Assembly: GCF_016859125.1 (NCBI RefSeq)
Contig: NZ_CP069338.1
Coordinates: 9,613,501-9,677,500 of the forward strand
Reading direction: 5' to 3'
Source: Archangium violaceum
Lineage (GTDB): Bacteria > Myxococcota > Myxococcia > Myxococcales > Myxococcaceae
Length of the DNA: 64,000 bases
Shown here: in pieces, positions 16,037-24,753 of the stretch
How positions within the stretch are numbered: the first letter of the stretch is position 1
Layout of the letters: every line of letters begins with the position of its first letter
The notes under the pieces: generated by a model
Told to the model about the DNA's origin: nothing
Databases searched by the model: none
What the model saw: only the letters and a program-made list of their open reading frames with translations
Program-made: the position numbers and the translations under genes

Positions 16037-17233
16037 GTGGCTTCAGAATGGGACGTGCGGACCCGGCTCGTGCAGGCCGATGCCGATGACGAGGAGGGGG
16101 CTCCGCTCAACACGCCCCTGGTGCTCTCCACCACCTTCCGCGCCCACCCCGAGGGGGTGGGGTTCTCCGCCGAGGACATGCAGGAGGAGTCGCCCTACTT
16201 CTACGCGCGTTGGTCGACTCCCACCGTGCGCACCCTGGAGCGGCGTCTGGCCGAGCTCGAGGGCGGAGAGGATGCCCTCTGCTTCGCCAGCGGAATGGCC
16301 GCCATCACCGGGCTCCTGCTGCACCTGCTCGCGCCCGGAGACCACCTCGTCATCAGTGACATCTGCTACGCGGGCGCGGCGGAGTTCGTCCGCGGGAAGC
16401 TGCGGCGCTTCGGCGTGGAGGTGAGCCTCGTCGATACCTCGGACCTCGACCAGGTGCGCGCCGCCCTGCGGCCGAACACGCGGCTCGTCTACATCGAGAC
16501 GCCGTGCAACCCCATCCTGAAGCTCACCGACGTGGCGGCGGTGGCCTCCCTCGCGCACGGCGCCGGGGCGCGCCTCGCCGTGGACTCGACGCTCGCGACA
16601 CCCATGGGCCTGCAGCCGCTCGCCCTCGGCGCCGACTTCGTCATCCACTCGTTGACCAAGTACATCGGGGGCCACGGTGACGTGCTGGGAGGTGTCGTCG
16701 TGGGGCGGCGGACGGACCTGGCCGCCCTGCGTCAGGACTCGCTCATCCACCTGGGCGCCGTGCTCAATCCCTTCCCCGCGTGGTTGATCCTCCGCAGCCT
16801 CGCCACCCTGCCTCAACGCATGGCCGCCCACGAGGCCTCGGCCCGGGCAGTGGCCTCGTTCCTCGAGTCCCACCCGCGCGTGCACCACGTCCTCCATCCC
16901 GGGCTCGATTCACATCCGCAGGCGGAGCTCGCGCGCGGGCAGCTGCGCAATACCTCGGGGATGATCGCCTTCCAGGCGGAGGACGGCCCGGCGGTGGCGC
17001 GTCGCCTCGCCGACAGGCTGAAGGTCATCAAGTACGCCGTCTCGCTCGGCAAGCCGCACAGCCTCGTCTTCTACCTGCCCACGGACGATCTGCAGCGGAC
17101 CTCCTTCCAGCTCCCGCCCGAGCTCCTGGCGCGCTACCGGACCTGGGCGGGAGACGGCATCTTCCGCCTGTCGATCGGACTGGAGGCCCCGGCGGACCTC
17201 ATCCGCGACCTCGAGCAGGCCCTGTCCCCCTGA
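16037..17233 (+). CDS. Cys/Met metabolism PLP-dependent enzyme (cystathionine gamma-synthase/lyase family)
   Basis: 398-residue fold-type I PLP enzyme acting on sulfur amino acids by gamma- or beta-elimination/replacement. PLP Lys208 sits in HSLTKYIGGHGDVLGG; Asp183 (AVDST) should pair with the pyridine nitrogen; SGMAAI (85-90) contributes to the phosphate site. The family motif YSRxxNPT appears as YARWSTPT (56-63), a deviation in the substrate-facing loop, so the exact reaction (synthase, lyase or methionine gamma-lyase) cannot be assigned. GTG start with GAGG 6 nt upstream. It lies 80 nt after the graspetide precursor on the same strand, so cotranscription is possible, and its stop is 1 nt from the stop of the convergent pseudokinase gene. 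Confidence 0.9.
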   Translation: MASEWDVRTRLVQADADDEEGAPLNTPLVLSTTFRAHPEGVGFSAEDMQEESPYFYARWSTPTVRTLERRLAELEGGEDALCFASGMAAITGLLLHLLAPGDHLVISDICYAGAAEFVRGKLRRFGVEVSLVDTSDLDQVRAALRPNTRLVYIETPCNPILKLTDVAAVASLAHGAGARLAVDSTLATPMGLQPLALGADFVIHSLTKYIGGHGDVLGGVVVGRRTDLAALRQDSLIHLGAVLNPFPAWLILRSLATLPQRMAAHEASARAVASFLESHPRVHHVLHPGLDSHPQAELARGQLRNTSGMIAFQAEDGPAVARRLADRLKVIKYAVSLGKPHSLVFYLPTDDLQRTSFQLPPELLARYRTWAGDGIFRLSIGLEAPADLIRDLEQALSP

Positions 17234-17234
17234 G

Positions 17235-19013
17235 TCACTCGGACTCGAGGTCGGCGTCGAAGACCAGGCGCTGATCTCCCTGCAGGACGAAGGCCTTCTC
17301 CCAGACCGCGTCCTTCTGGGTGACCCGGAGGGTGTGCTCGCCCTCGAACAGCGTCCTCTCGGCGATCGGCGCCGTCCCCAGGTCCTGGCCATCCAGGGAC
17401 ACCCGGGCCCCCGACGGCGCGTGGAGCAGCACCGAGCCCATGCCCAGGCGGATGGTGAAGGACACCGTGTCCGTCGTGGCGCGCACGTCGATCAGCCGGG
17501 CCGTCTTCAGGCCCTTCGACTCGTCGGTGAAGGTGAGCAGGTGGCGTCCGGGCGTCAGCGGAACCGTCAGGGGCGACACGCCGGCCGCCCGGCCGTCGAT
17601 GGCCACGGCCACACTGGGGCTCACGGAGAGCGAGACCATCGTGCGCGCGACGCCAGGCGTGGGGGTGGCCTTCTGGATCATCCCGGCATCCGGGGGCTCG
17701 GCCTCGAGCAGCACGGGGGGCTCGAAGCTCACGGTGGCATTGCCCGTGTCCTCGGGGATCGAGAGATCCGCCTTCTTCCGGGTGCTCCAGACGGTGCCCA
17801 CCGCGCTCACGAGCAGCAGCGCGCCCACACCCACGACGAGCGGCACGGCCGAGCGATGGGGACGCGCGGGCGCGGCACCCGGCGGCGCGACCGGGGGAAT
17901 GGCGGCGACGGGGGCCTCGGGCCCGGCGGGGGAGGGCGTACTCGGAGCGGGAGGGGCCGCCGGCGCGATCACGGGCATGGGCGCCGTGATGGTGGGCGCG
18001 GAGCCCGAGATGGGCGGGGGGGTGTAGGCGGGCGCGGCGCCGCGGATGATGGGCGTGGACGCGGTGATGGGCGCCGCCGCGCGGCTCGCCACCGCGGCGA
18101 TGCCCTCCTCGATCATCTTCTTCCGGGCGACCCGGGCCTCGCCGTTGGCGGGGATCACCTTCGTGAGGTACTCCGCGAACGCCGCGGAGGAGGACAGATC
18201 GCCCGCGACCTCCACCAGCGCATCGCGGAAGGCGAGGGCGCTCGGGTAGCGATCGCCGGAGCGCTTCGCCGTGGCGCGTCGTACCACCTCGTTGAAGCGC
18301 AGCGGCACCTCGGCCGGCAGCGGCGGCAGCGGCCGGTTGAGGATGGCCTTGTCCTGGTCGATCGAGTCCTGGAACGGCTTGCGCCCCGAGAGGCACTCGT
18401 ACAGCAACAGGCCCAGGAGGAACACGTCCGTCAGGACGGAGGAGGCCTCACGGCCGCCCATGAGCTGCTCGGGGGCGCTGTACAGGCGCCGGTTGCGCAC
18501 CCGGCGGCCATTGCGCTCCCGCGGCGCCACCCCGAGCGCCCCGTACCCCGACAGCTTGCAGACACCATTGAAGGAGACCATGACGGTCTCCGGGCGGATA
18601 TCTCCGTGGATCAGCGGCGTTCCATCATCGTTGCCCGCCACGTGGGCGTAGTGCACGCCCTTGGCCACATCCGCGGCGATCAGCGCGGCGAATGGCAACG
18701 GCAGGCGTTGGCCCGCCTCCAGCACTTGGCGCAGGGATTCTCCATCGGCGAATTCCGTCACCCGGGCGACGCGGCCATCCAGTGTCACCAGGCCGTGCAC
18801 GCGCAGGATGTTGGGGTGCTCGAAGACGACGGCGCGTTCCGTCTCCCGCCGCAGCCGGCTCAGCATGGCCGCGTCCTGCACCACGTCGGCGGGGGCCCAC
18901 ACCAGCACCACGGGCCGCGGTGGAGCGCCGTCCTCGAGGGCCAGCGCGAGAGATGGGCGGGAGCCCTCGCCAGGGATGAGGGGACCGAGTATTTCGTAAC
19001 GAACCTGGCTCAT
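17235..19013 (-). CDS. Membrane-anchored pseudokinase with PEGA domains
   Basis: 592 residues. Protein-kinase-like domain (about 5-280) with lost key residues: no Lys where VAIK should be (VVLVWAP, 35-41), HGDIRPET instead of HRDLKPEN (Thr replaces the Mg-binding Asn), and SGYG (155-158) instead of DFG. APEQ is retained. A Pro/Ala-rich linker (320-388), one transmembrane helix (about 389-410) and two PEGA beta-domains (about 458-518 and 523-590) follow, the latter outside the cytoplasm. This suggests a signalling scaffold rather than an active kinase. ATG at 19013 chosen; an in-frame start at 19061 adds a Gly/Arg-rich leader. Neither has a strong ribosome site. Confidence 0.88.
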   Translation of the reverse strand: MSQVRYEILGPLIPGEGSRPSLALALEDGAPPRPVVLVWAPADVVQDAAMLSRLRRETERAVVFEHPNILRVHGLVTLDGRVARVTEFADGESLRQVLEAGQRLPLPFAALIAADVAKGVHYAHVAGNDDGTPLIHGDIRPETVMVSFNGVCKLSGYGALGVAPRERNGRRVRNRRLYSAPEQLMGGREASSVLTDVFLLGLLLYECLSGRKPFQDSIDQDKAILNRPLPPLPAEVPLRFNEVVRRATAKRSGDRYPSALAFRDALVEVAGDLSSSAAFAEYLTKVIPANGEARVARKKMIEEGIAAVASRAAAPITASTPIIRGAAPAYTPPPISGSAPTITAPMPVIAPAAPPAPSTPSPAGPEAPVAAIPPVAPPGAAPARPHRSAVPLVVGVGALLLVSAVGTVWSTRKKADLSIPEDTGNATVSFEPPVLLEAEPPDAGMIQKATPTPGVARTMVSLSVSPSVAVAIDGRAAGVSPLTVPLTPGRHLLTFTDESKGLKTARLIDVRATTDTVSFTIRLGMGSVLLHAPSGARVSLDGQDLGTAPIAERTLFEGEHTLRVTQKDAVWEKAFVLQGDQRLVFDADLESE

Positions 19014-19166
19014 GAGTTCCGTAGTTTTACGACCTCCCCGCCTTCCACCGCCAGTGAGCAACTGGGAACTTGTGTGGAATCTGCCCCATACGGGGAACCC
19101 CTGGGGTTACTTCGACCTCAAGATCATCAAAAGTCCTCGTAATCCATTACTCCTGGAAAAACTTTC

Positions 19167-19196
19167 TTCACCTACTCTGAAAAAGAGGCTAATAAT
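19167..19196 (+). promoter_or_regulatory. Candidate promoter for the acyltransferase-kinase pair
   Basis: TTCACC (19167-19172), an 18-nt spacer and AATAAT (19191-19196) lie in an unusually AT-rich patch of the divergent region 19014-19308. The AATAAT is 5/6 to the -10 consensus, the -35 only 4/6. The same region holds palindrome AACCCC-T-GGGGTT (19096-19108) and hairpin ACCCGCC/GGCGGGT (19233-19253). No gene is seen here. Confidence 0.35.
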
Positions 19197-19308
19197 CCAC
19201 CCAGGCTGAATTGATTCTGTGGGGCTGTTTTGACCCGCCTTCTCAGGGCGGGTGGGCACCCCTTGGCGAGGGGAGTGGAGCATGCGTTGGAGCTCCAAGG
19301 AGTCCCTG

Positions 19309-20373
19309 ATGAGGCACGAGGAGCCGACGGGCCGTGAGCTGGAGCGTCGCCGGCCGGTTTTCGTGTTTTCCGGTCAGGGCTCGCAGTGGACGGGAATGGG
19401 ACGGGCCCTGCTGGAGCTCTCGACGGTCTTCGGGATGGTGCTCAAGGCCTGTGATGTCCACGTCCAGCGGTTCATGGGCTGGTCGCTGATGGAGGCGCTG
19501 ACGGCGGAGAACGCGCGCCTGGGCGACATCGAGGTGAGCTGTCCGGCCATCGTGTCGATGGAGATCGCCCTGGCGGCGCTGTGGCGCTCGTGGGGGATCG
19601 AACCGGCGGCGGTGGTGGGGCACAGCATCGGCGAGGTGGCGGCGGCGTACGTGGCGGGTGTGCTGACGCTGGAAGAGGCGATGCGGGTCATCTGCCACCA
19701 GGGCCGCACCATCGGGATGCTCCGGGGGAAGGGGGCCATGGCGATGGTGGGGTTGCCCTGGGAGCGGGCCGTCGAGGCGCTGCCCGAGTTCACGGGCCGG
19801 GTGTGGCGCGTCATCCACGCGAGCCCGGAATGGACGGTGCTGGCCGCGGAGCCGCCGGTGCTGGAGCAGGTGCTGGTGGCGCTGAGGAGCAGGGGCGTGC
19901 CAGCTCGCCGGATCGACTCGGAGGTGGCGGCGCACTGCCCCCAGGTGGAGCCGCTGCGCGAGGATCTGCGCGGCAGGCTCGAGGGACTCCGTCCGCGGCC
20001 GGAATTGCTGCCCATCATCTCCACGGTGACGGGCGGAGGGCTCGCGGGGCGGCACTTCGACGCGGACTACTGGGTGCGCAACCTGGCCGAGCCGGTGCTG
20101 TTCCGCGAGGCGGTGGACACGCTGCTGGGTGACGGGCACGACACCTTCCTGGAGGTCAGCCCGCATCCGTTGGTGAAGCACTCGCTGGAGTCGTGCCTGG
20201 AGCGGGCGGGGCGGCGCGGGTCGCTGTTCGTGTCGATGCGGCGGGGGAAGGAGCCGGCACGGGATCTGCTGGGGACGCTGCGGCGCCTGTCGTCGGAGCC
20301 CGGCTCGCGACGCAAGCAGGAGGAGTCCTCCTCCTCCGAGTCCGGGGAGCCTCCCCTGGCCAACGTGGCCTGA
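19309..20373 (+). CDS. Free-standing PKS-type acyltransferase (malonyl-CoA:ACP transacylase fold)
   Basis: 354 residues from the ATG at 19309, which has AAGGAG 6 nt upstream (in-frame starts at 19252 and 19282 are less supported). It has the acyltransferase signatures GQGSQW (22-27), GHSIGE with nucleophile Ser106 in the middle, catalytic His209 (AAHCPQVEP) and EVSPHPL. These resemble polyketide synthase AT domains more than housekeeping FabD. The specificity-loop residues read VAAH, neither the usual malonyl (HAFH) nor methylmalonyl (YASH) form. No ACP, KS or other PKS gene is in the window, so it acts in trans or on a non-PKS acceptor. A kinase-ATPase fusion gene follows 92 nt downstream. 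Confidence 0.9.
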   Translation: MRHEEPTGRELERRRPVFVFSGQGSQWTGMGRALLELSTVFGMVLKACDVHVQRFMGWSLMEALTAENARLGDIEVSCPAIVSMEIALAALWRSWGIEPAAVVGHSIGEVAAAYVAGVLTLEEAMRVICHQGRTIGMLRGKGAMAMVGLPWERAVEALPEFTGRVWRVIHASPEWTVLAAEPPVLEQVLVALRSRGVPARRIDSEVAAHCPQVEPLREDLRGRLEGLRPRPELLPIISTVTGGGLAGRHFDADYWVRNLAEPVLFREAVDTLLGDGHDTFLEVSPHPLVKHSLESCLERAGRRGSLFVSMRRGKEPARDLLGTLRRLSSEPGSRRKQEESSSSESGEPPLANVA

Positions 20374-20465
20374 AACGGAGGGGCTTGTCCGAGCGGCCGA
20401 GCGGGACGGTGGCGGGGGATGCCATCCGCGCCGGGCTCTCTCCATCGTACCCGCTGGGGGAGAGC

Positions 20466-23400
20466 ATGACCCGGCGCGACGAGGACGGCCACGAGAGCGG
20501 AGAGGGTTCTTCGGACTTCGGCGACTCCTTCCTACGGGAGATCGTCGAATTCTCGCCCGTCCCTTCGCCTCCTGAACCCGGAACGCGGCTCGGGGGGCGG
20601 GATGGCGGGCGGTTCGAGATCCTCGGGAGGCTCGGCAAGGGGGGCATGGGGCTGGTCGTCCGGGCCCGGGACGAGGTGCTGCGGCGTGTCGTGGCGCTCA
20701 AGTTCATCTCCCCGGGCCGGGAATTCAACCGGGAGACGCTGGACCGGCTGCTCCAGGAAGAGGCCCGGCTGGTCGCCCAGCTGGATCACGAGAACATCGT
20801 CCGCATCTTCGATGTCTCCGAGTGGAAGGGCGCTCCCTTCATCATCATGGAGTGCCTGTCGGGACAGCCGCTGGAGGACCTCGTGCGGCGCGGCCCCCTG
20901 GAACTGCAACGCGCGCTGCGCATCCTGAGCGACATCACGGCCGGGCTGGCGCATGCCCACTCGCGGGGGATCATCCACAGGGATCTCAAACCCAGCAACG
21001 TATTCATCCTCCCGGACGGGAAGGTGAAGCTGCTCGACTTCGGCCTGGCGCGGCTCGCCTCCTCGCTGGGGGTGGACCTGGTCCGCTCGGGGACGCCCGC
21101 CTTCATGGCACCGGAGCAGTGGCGGGGTCAGCCCCAGGACATGCGCACCGACACCTGGGCCGCCGGGCTTCTGCTGTACGAGATGCTCACCGGAGAGCTC
21201 CCCCAGCCCTCGGGGAACCTGAAGGAGCTCCGCGCCTGGGTGCTGTCGGACGAGCCCGTCGCGTCGGTGCGCACGCGCCGCCCGGATCTCCCCGAGCAGG
21301 TGGACCGCTTCCTGACACGGGCGCTGGCCAAGGAGCCGGCGCGGCGCTTCCAGAGCGCGCTCGAGATGCACGAGCGGCTGCGGGTGCTGGAGTGGAGCCT
21401 GGTTCCCTCCGCCGAGGCGCCGCCCTCGCGCTTCATCCCCCACCGCCGCCAGGTGACGCTGGTGTGCTGCCGGTTCTCGGGGAACCTGGGCTCCTTCGAC
21501 GCCGAGGACCTGAGTGAGCTCCAGGCGGCGTTCCATCAGGCCTGCGCGCGAGTCATCGAGCGGTACGGGGGCTGGGTGGCGGTCCGCATGGGCGACGAGG
21601 TACTGGGGTGTTTCGGCTATCCGCTGGCCCGGGAGGATGACGTGCTGGACGCGGTGCGGGCCGCGCTCGCGCTGACGCGGCTGGCGGAGGAGCTACCGCG
21701 GGCGGCCCAGACGGAGCTCGCGGTGCATGTGGGGGTGCATACGGATCTGGTGGTGCTGGACATGTCCCCTTCGTCCGGGACGAAGGGGCTCTCGCCCTCC
21801 ATCCAGGGAGAGGCGCCCCGCCTGGCGACATGGCTGGCGGAGCGGGCGGCACCCGACACGGCGCTCCTCAGCGACAACACCTGGCAGGGAGCACGGGGGA
21901 ACTTCGTCACGACGTCGCTGGGCCCGCGGACCTTCTACTCCTCGCTGGGCGCGGTGGCGGTGAACGTCCACCAGTTGGTGAGCGAGCGGCCCGAGACGAT
22001 CCGCTTCGAGCGGGCGCGGGTACGGGGTCTCACGCCGCTGGTGGATCGGACCCTCGAGCTGCGCCAGCTCCTCGCGCTGTGGGTGGGTGCTCGCCAGGGA
22101 CGTGGGGTGATGGTGCTGCTCCGCGGCGAGGCGGGGATCGGCAAGTCCCGGCTCGTCCAGGAGTTGTGTGCGCATGCGCTCCGGGAAGGGGCGCCCTGCG
22201 TGTCCTGCCAGTGCTGGCCCCAGTTCAGCCGCAGCGCCTTCCACCCGGTGCTCGGGTGGGTGGTGCAGCTGCTCGGGTTGGATCCGGACGCTCCGGCCGA
22301 GGCGCGGTGGACCCGTCTGGAGGAGGCGCTGAAGGCGTTCGACATGTCCACGCCGGAAGAATCGCAACTGCTCGGGCAGCTGCTGGATCTGCCCGCTCGC
22401 GAGGGACTGCCCCCGCTGCTGCTCTCACCCGAGCAACAACGCGAGCGCACCCTGGAGACACTGGTCTCGCTCCTGCTGAGACTTCCCGCGAGGCTCCCGC
22501 GAGCGGGTGGCTCGGGAGCGCTGCTGCTCGTGATGGAGGACCTGCACTGGGCGGACCCGTCCACCCTGCGGCTGCTCACGCTCCTGGCGGAGCGCATCGA
22601 GATGACGAAGCTGTGCGTGGTGACGAGCACGCGTCCCGAGCTGCGGCACCCGTGGCCCCACCATCCCGGCTTCTTCCAGATCATGCTCGAGCGGCTCGGG
22701 GCGGACGAGACCACCGAGATGGTGCGCAGGCTCACCGGTCACGGGCCCGGCCTGACGGACGAGACGCTCGCGTTGCTGGTGAGACAGACGGAGGGCATCC
22801 CCCTCTTCGTCGAGGAGATGACCCGCATGGTGCTCACCCGGGCCCGGCCCGATGGCGCGGCGCCCACGGTGGGCTCGCTTCCCGTCACCTTGCAGGAGCT
22901 GCTCACGGCCCTGTTGGATCCTCTTCCGCAGGAGCAGAAGGAGCTGGCGTGGATGGGGGCGGTGATCGGCCGGAGCTTCACGCTGGAGCAACTGGCCGTC
23001 CTGTCGGGGCGCGAGGGCCCCACGTTGAAGAGGGATCTCGAGGAGCTGGTCGAGGAGGGGCTGCTGCTGCACAGCGGGGATGAGCCGGAGCCTGGCTACG
23101 CGTTCCGGCATGCCCTCATCCAGGAGGCGGCCTACGAGTCCCTGCTCAAACCCCGGAGGCGGCGGTACCACCATCAAATCGCCCGCCTTCTGGAACACCC
23201 GCGCCAGGGCACCACCACCGCGCCTCCCGAGCTGATCGCCCACCACTACACGCAGGCCGGGGAGCTGGAACCGGCCATCCGGTTCTGGACGCGCGCCGGG
23301 GAGTTGGCGCTGCATCGCTCGGCCTTCGAGGAGTCCGGGGGCCACCTGGAGCAGGCGCTCCAGCTCCTCGGACGCCTGCCGGAAACGCCCCGACGGGCCG

Positions 23401-24665
23401 AGGAGGAGCTCCGGCTGCTGGTGCTCCTCGGACAAGCCTTGAGCGCGGCCCGGAACTACTCGGCACCCGAGGTGAAGCGGATCTACGCGCGTGTCACGCG
23501 GATCTTCCATGACGTGAGGAACACCCCGATCCTCGTCGCCGCCAGCCGGGGGCTCTTCAACCAGAACATGATGCGGTTGAACTTCCCGCTGGCCCTGGCG
23601 CTGGCAGAGCAGATCGTCTCCCTGGGCGAACGCGTTCACGAGCCCCAGCTCCTGGTGGTCGGCCGGTTGATGGCGGGTATGAGTCAGCTCGTGCAGGGAC
23701 ACGTGGTGGAGGCCCGGAAACAGTTCAGCGAAGCCGTGGCCCGGGGGACGGAGGGAGGGGAGCGGGAGCCACCAGCGCTGGGGGTGCTCGAGCCGGATCC
23801 GCTGGCGATGGCGCAGGCCTATGAGGCCCTGACGCTGACCATTCGTTGCCATCAACAGCAAGGGCAGCGGCTGATCGACGCCGCGCTGCGGCGCGCGGAG
23901 CGGCTGGCTCATCCCTACACCCTCATCCTGATCTGCCATGCGGCCAGCACCCTCTACCAGGCGAGGTTCGACGCGCGGCGGGTGCTGGAGATGACGGATC
24001 GGGAGAATGCCCTCTTCGAGCGGTATCCGCTCCTGCGCGTGGAGTGGTGGACGCCCGTGAAACGGGGCTGGGCGCTCGTGTGGCTCGGGCAGAAGGAGGA
24101 GGGCCATGCCCTGTTGATGGACGGGCTCGACAGACTGCGGAAGGTGAATGCGGAGACGGGCTGGCCCTACTTCCTCTGCATGCTCGCGGATGCCCGCTTG
24201 CGGCTGGGGATGATCTCCGAGGGACTGGAGGCGGTCGCGGAGGGCCTGGCCTGGGGACACCGGACGGGCCAGCACCTCGAGGACGCGGAGCTGTACCGGC
24301 TACGGGGCGAGCTGTTGCTGCGCCAGGGCGACGTCGCCAGGGCCAGGAGTGAGTTCCTCCACTCGCTCCAGCGCGCCCGGGAGATGGGTGCCCGCTGTCT
24401 CGAGCTGCGGACCGTCCTCAACCTGTGCCACCTGCTGGAGGAGCAGGGGCGGAGCAGGGAGGCACAGCAGCTCCTGACGGAGCACCTCGACCCCCTGCCG
24501 CCCGGCCTCGACTCGCCCGAGCTCCGGGTGGCCCGCCTGGTGCGTGCCAGGATCCAGGAGGCACACGCCGGGGAACCCGACATCGACGGGCTCCTGGCCG
24601 CCGCGCCCTGGGAGGCCGGTCACATCTACCCGACGCCTACTCCCACTTTCTTGGAACCGCCCTGA
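20466..24665 (+). CDS. Ser/Thr kinase - cyclase-like - AAA ATPase - TPR fusion regulator
   Basis: 1399 residues, cytosolic. Active-looking kinase (about 50-310): GKGGMG loop (57-62), Lys79, HRDLKPSN (Asp173), DFG (Asp191). A class III cyclase-like domain (328-500) has lost the first metal Asp (VTLVCCRFSGN where FADI-type sequence is expected) but keeps GDEVLGCFG, so it is probably non-catalytic. An AAA-type ATPase follows with Walker A GEAGIGKS (554-561) and a Walker-B-like VMEDLHWAD, then helical TPR-like repeats to the end (about 900-1380). Similar kinase/cyclase fusions accompany secondary-metabolite loci. ATG at 20466 has GGGGAG upstream; the frame stays open further 5' only because it overlaps the acyltransferase gene. 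Confidence 0.9.
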   Translation: MTRRDEDGHESGEGSSDFGDSFLREIVEFSPVPSPPEPGTRLGGRDGGRFEILGRLGKGGMGLVVRARDEVLRRVVALKFISPGREFNRETLDRLLQEEARLVAQLDHENIVRIFDVSEWKGAPFIIMECLSGQPLEDLVRRGPLELQRALRILSDITAGLAHAHSRGIIHRDLKPSNVFILPDGKVKLLDFGLARLASSLGVDLVRSGTPAFMAPEQWRGQPQDMRTDTWAAGLLLYEMLTGELPQPSGNLKELRAWVLSDEPVASVRTRRPDLPEQVDRFLTRALAKEPARRFQSALEMHERLRVLEWSLVPSAEAPPSRFIPHRRQVTLVCCRFSGNLGSFDAEDLSELQAAFHQACARVIERYGGWVAVRMGDEVLGCFGYPLAREDDVLDAVRAALALTRLAEELPRAAQTELAVHVGVHTDLVVLDMSPSSGTKGLSPSIQGEAPRLATWLAERAAPDTALLSDNTWQGARGNFVTTSLGPRTFYSSLGAVAVNVHQLVSERPETIRFERARVRGLTPLVDRTLELRQLLALWVGARQGRGVMVLLRGEAGIGKSRLVQELCAHALREGAPCVSCQCWPQFSRSAFHPVLGWVVQLLGLDPDAPAEARWTRLEEALKAFDMSTPEESQLLGQLLDLPAREGLPPLLLSPEQQRERTLETLVSLLLRLPARLPRAGGSGALLLVMEDLHWADPSTLRLLTLLAERIEMTKLCVVTSTRPELRHPWPHHPGFFQIMLERLGADETTEMVRRLTGHGPGLTDETLALLVRQTEGIPLFVEEMTRMVLTRARPDGAAPTVGSLPVTLQELLTALLDPLPQEQKELAWMGAVIGRSFTLEQLAVLSGREGPTLKRDLEELVEEGLLLHSGDEPEPGYAFRHALIQEAAYESLLKPRRRRYHHQIARLLEHPRQGTTTAPPELIAHHYTQAGELEPAIRFWTRAGELALHRSAFEESGGHLEQALQLLGRLPETPRRAEEELRLLVLLGQALSAARNYSAPEVKRIYARVTRIFHDVRNTPILVAASRGLFNQNMMRLNFPLALALAEQIVSLGERVHEPQLLVVGRLMAGMSQLVQGHVVEARKQFSEAVARGTEGGEREPPALGVLEPDPLAMAQAYEALTLTIRCHQQQGQRLIDAALRRAERLAHPYTLILICHAASTLYQARFDARRVLEMTDRENALFERYPLLRVEWWTPVKRGWALVWLGQKEEGHALLMDGLDRLRKVNAETGWPYFLCMLADARLRLGMISEGLEAVAEGLAWGHRTGQHLEDAELYRLRGELLLRQGDVARARSEFLHSLQRAREMGARCLELRTVLNLCHLLEEQGRSREAQQLLTEHLDPLPPGLDSPELRVARLVRARIQEAHAGEPDIDGLLAAAPWEAGHIYPTPTPTFLEPP

Positions 24666-24753
24666 GGTTCGTGCCGGGTTCCTGGCGCGATGCCTCGGGC
24701 GCTCGAGCCTCCGCCTGCGCGGGGGCTCGACTACTTCTCAGGTGGAGCCAGGA

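Noticed and set aside
20193-20465. Upstream extension of the kinase fusion
   Set aside because: It only overlaps the acyltransferase gene; the ATG at 20466 has a strong ribosome site and fits the kinase start.
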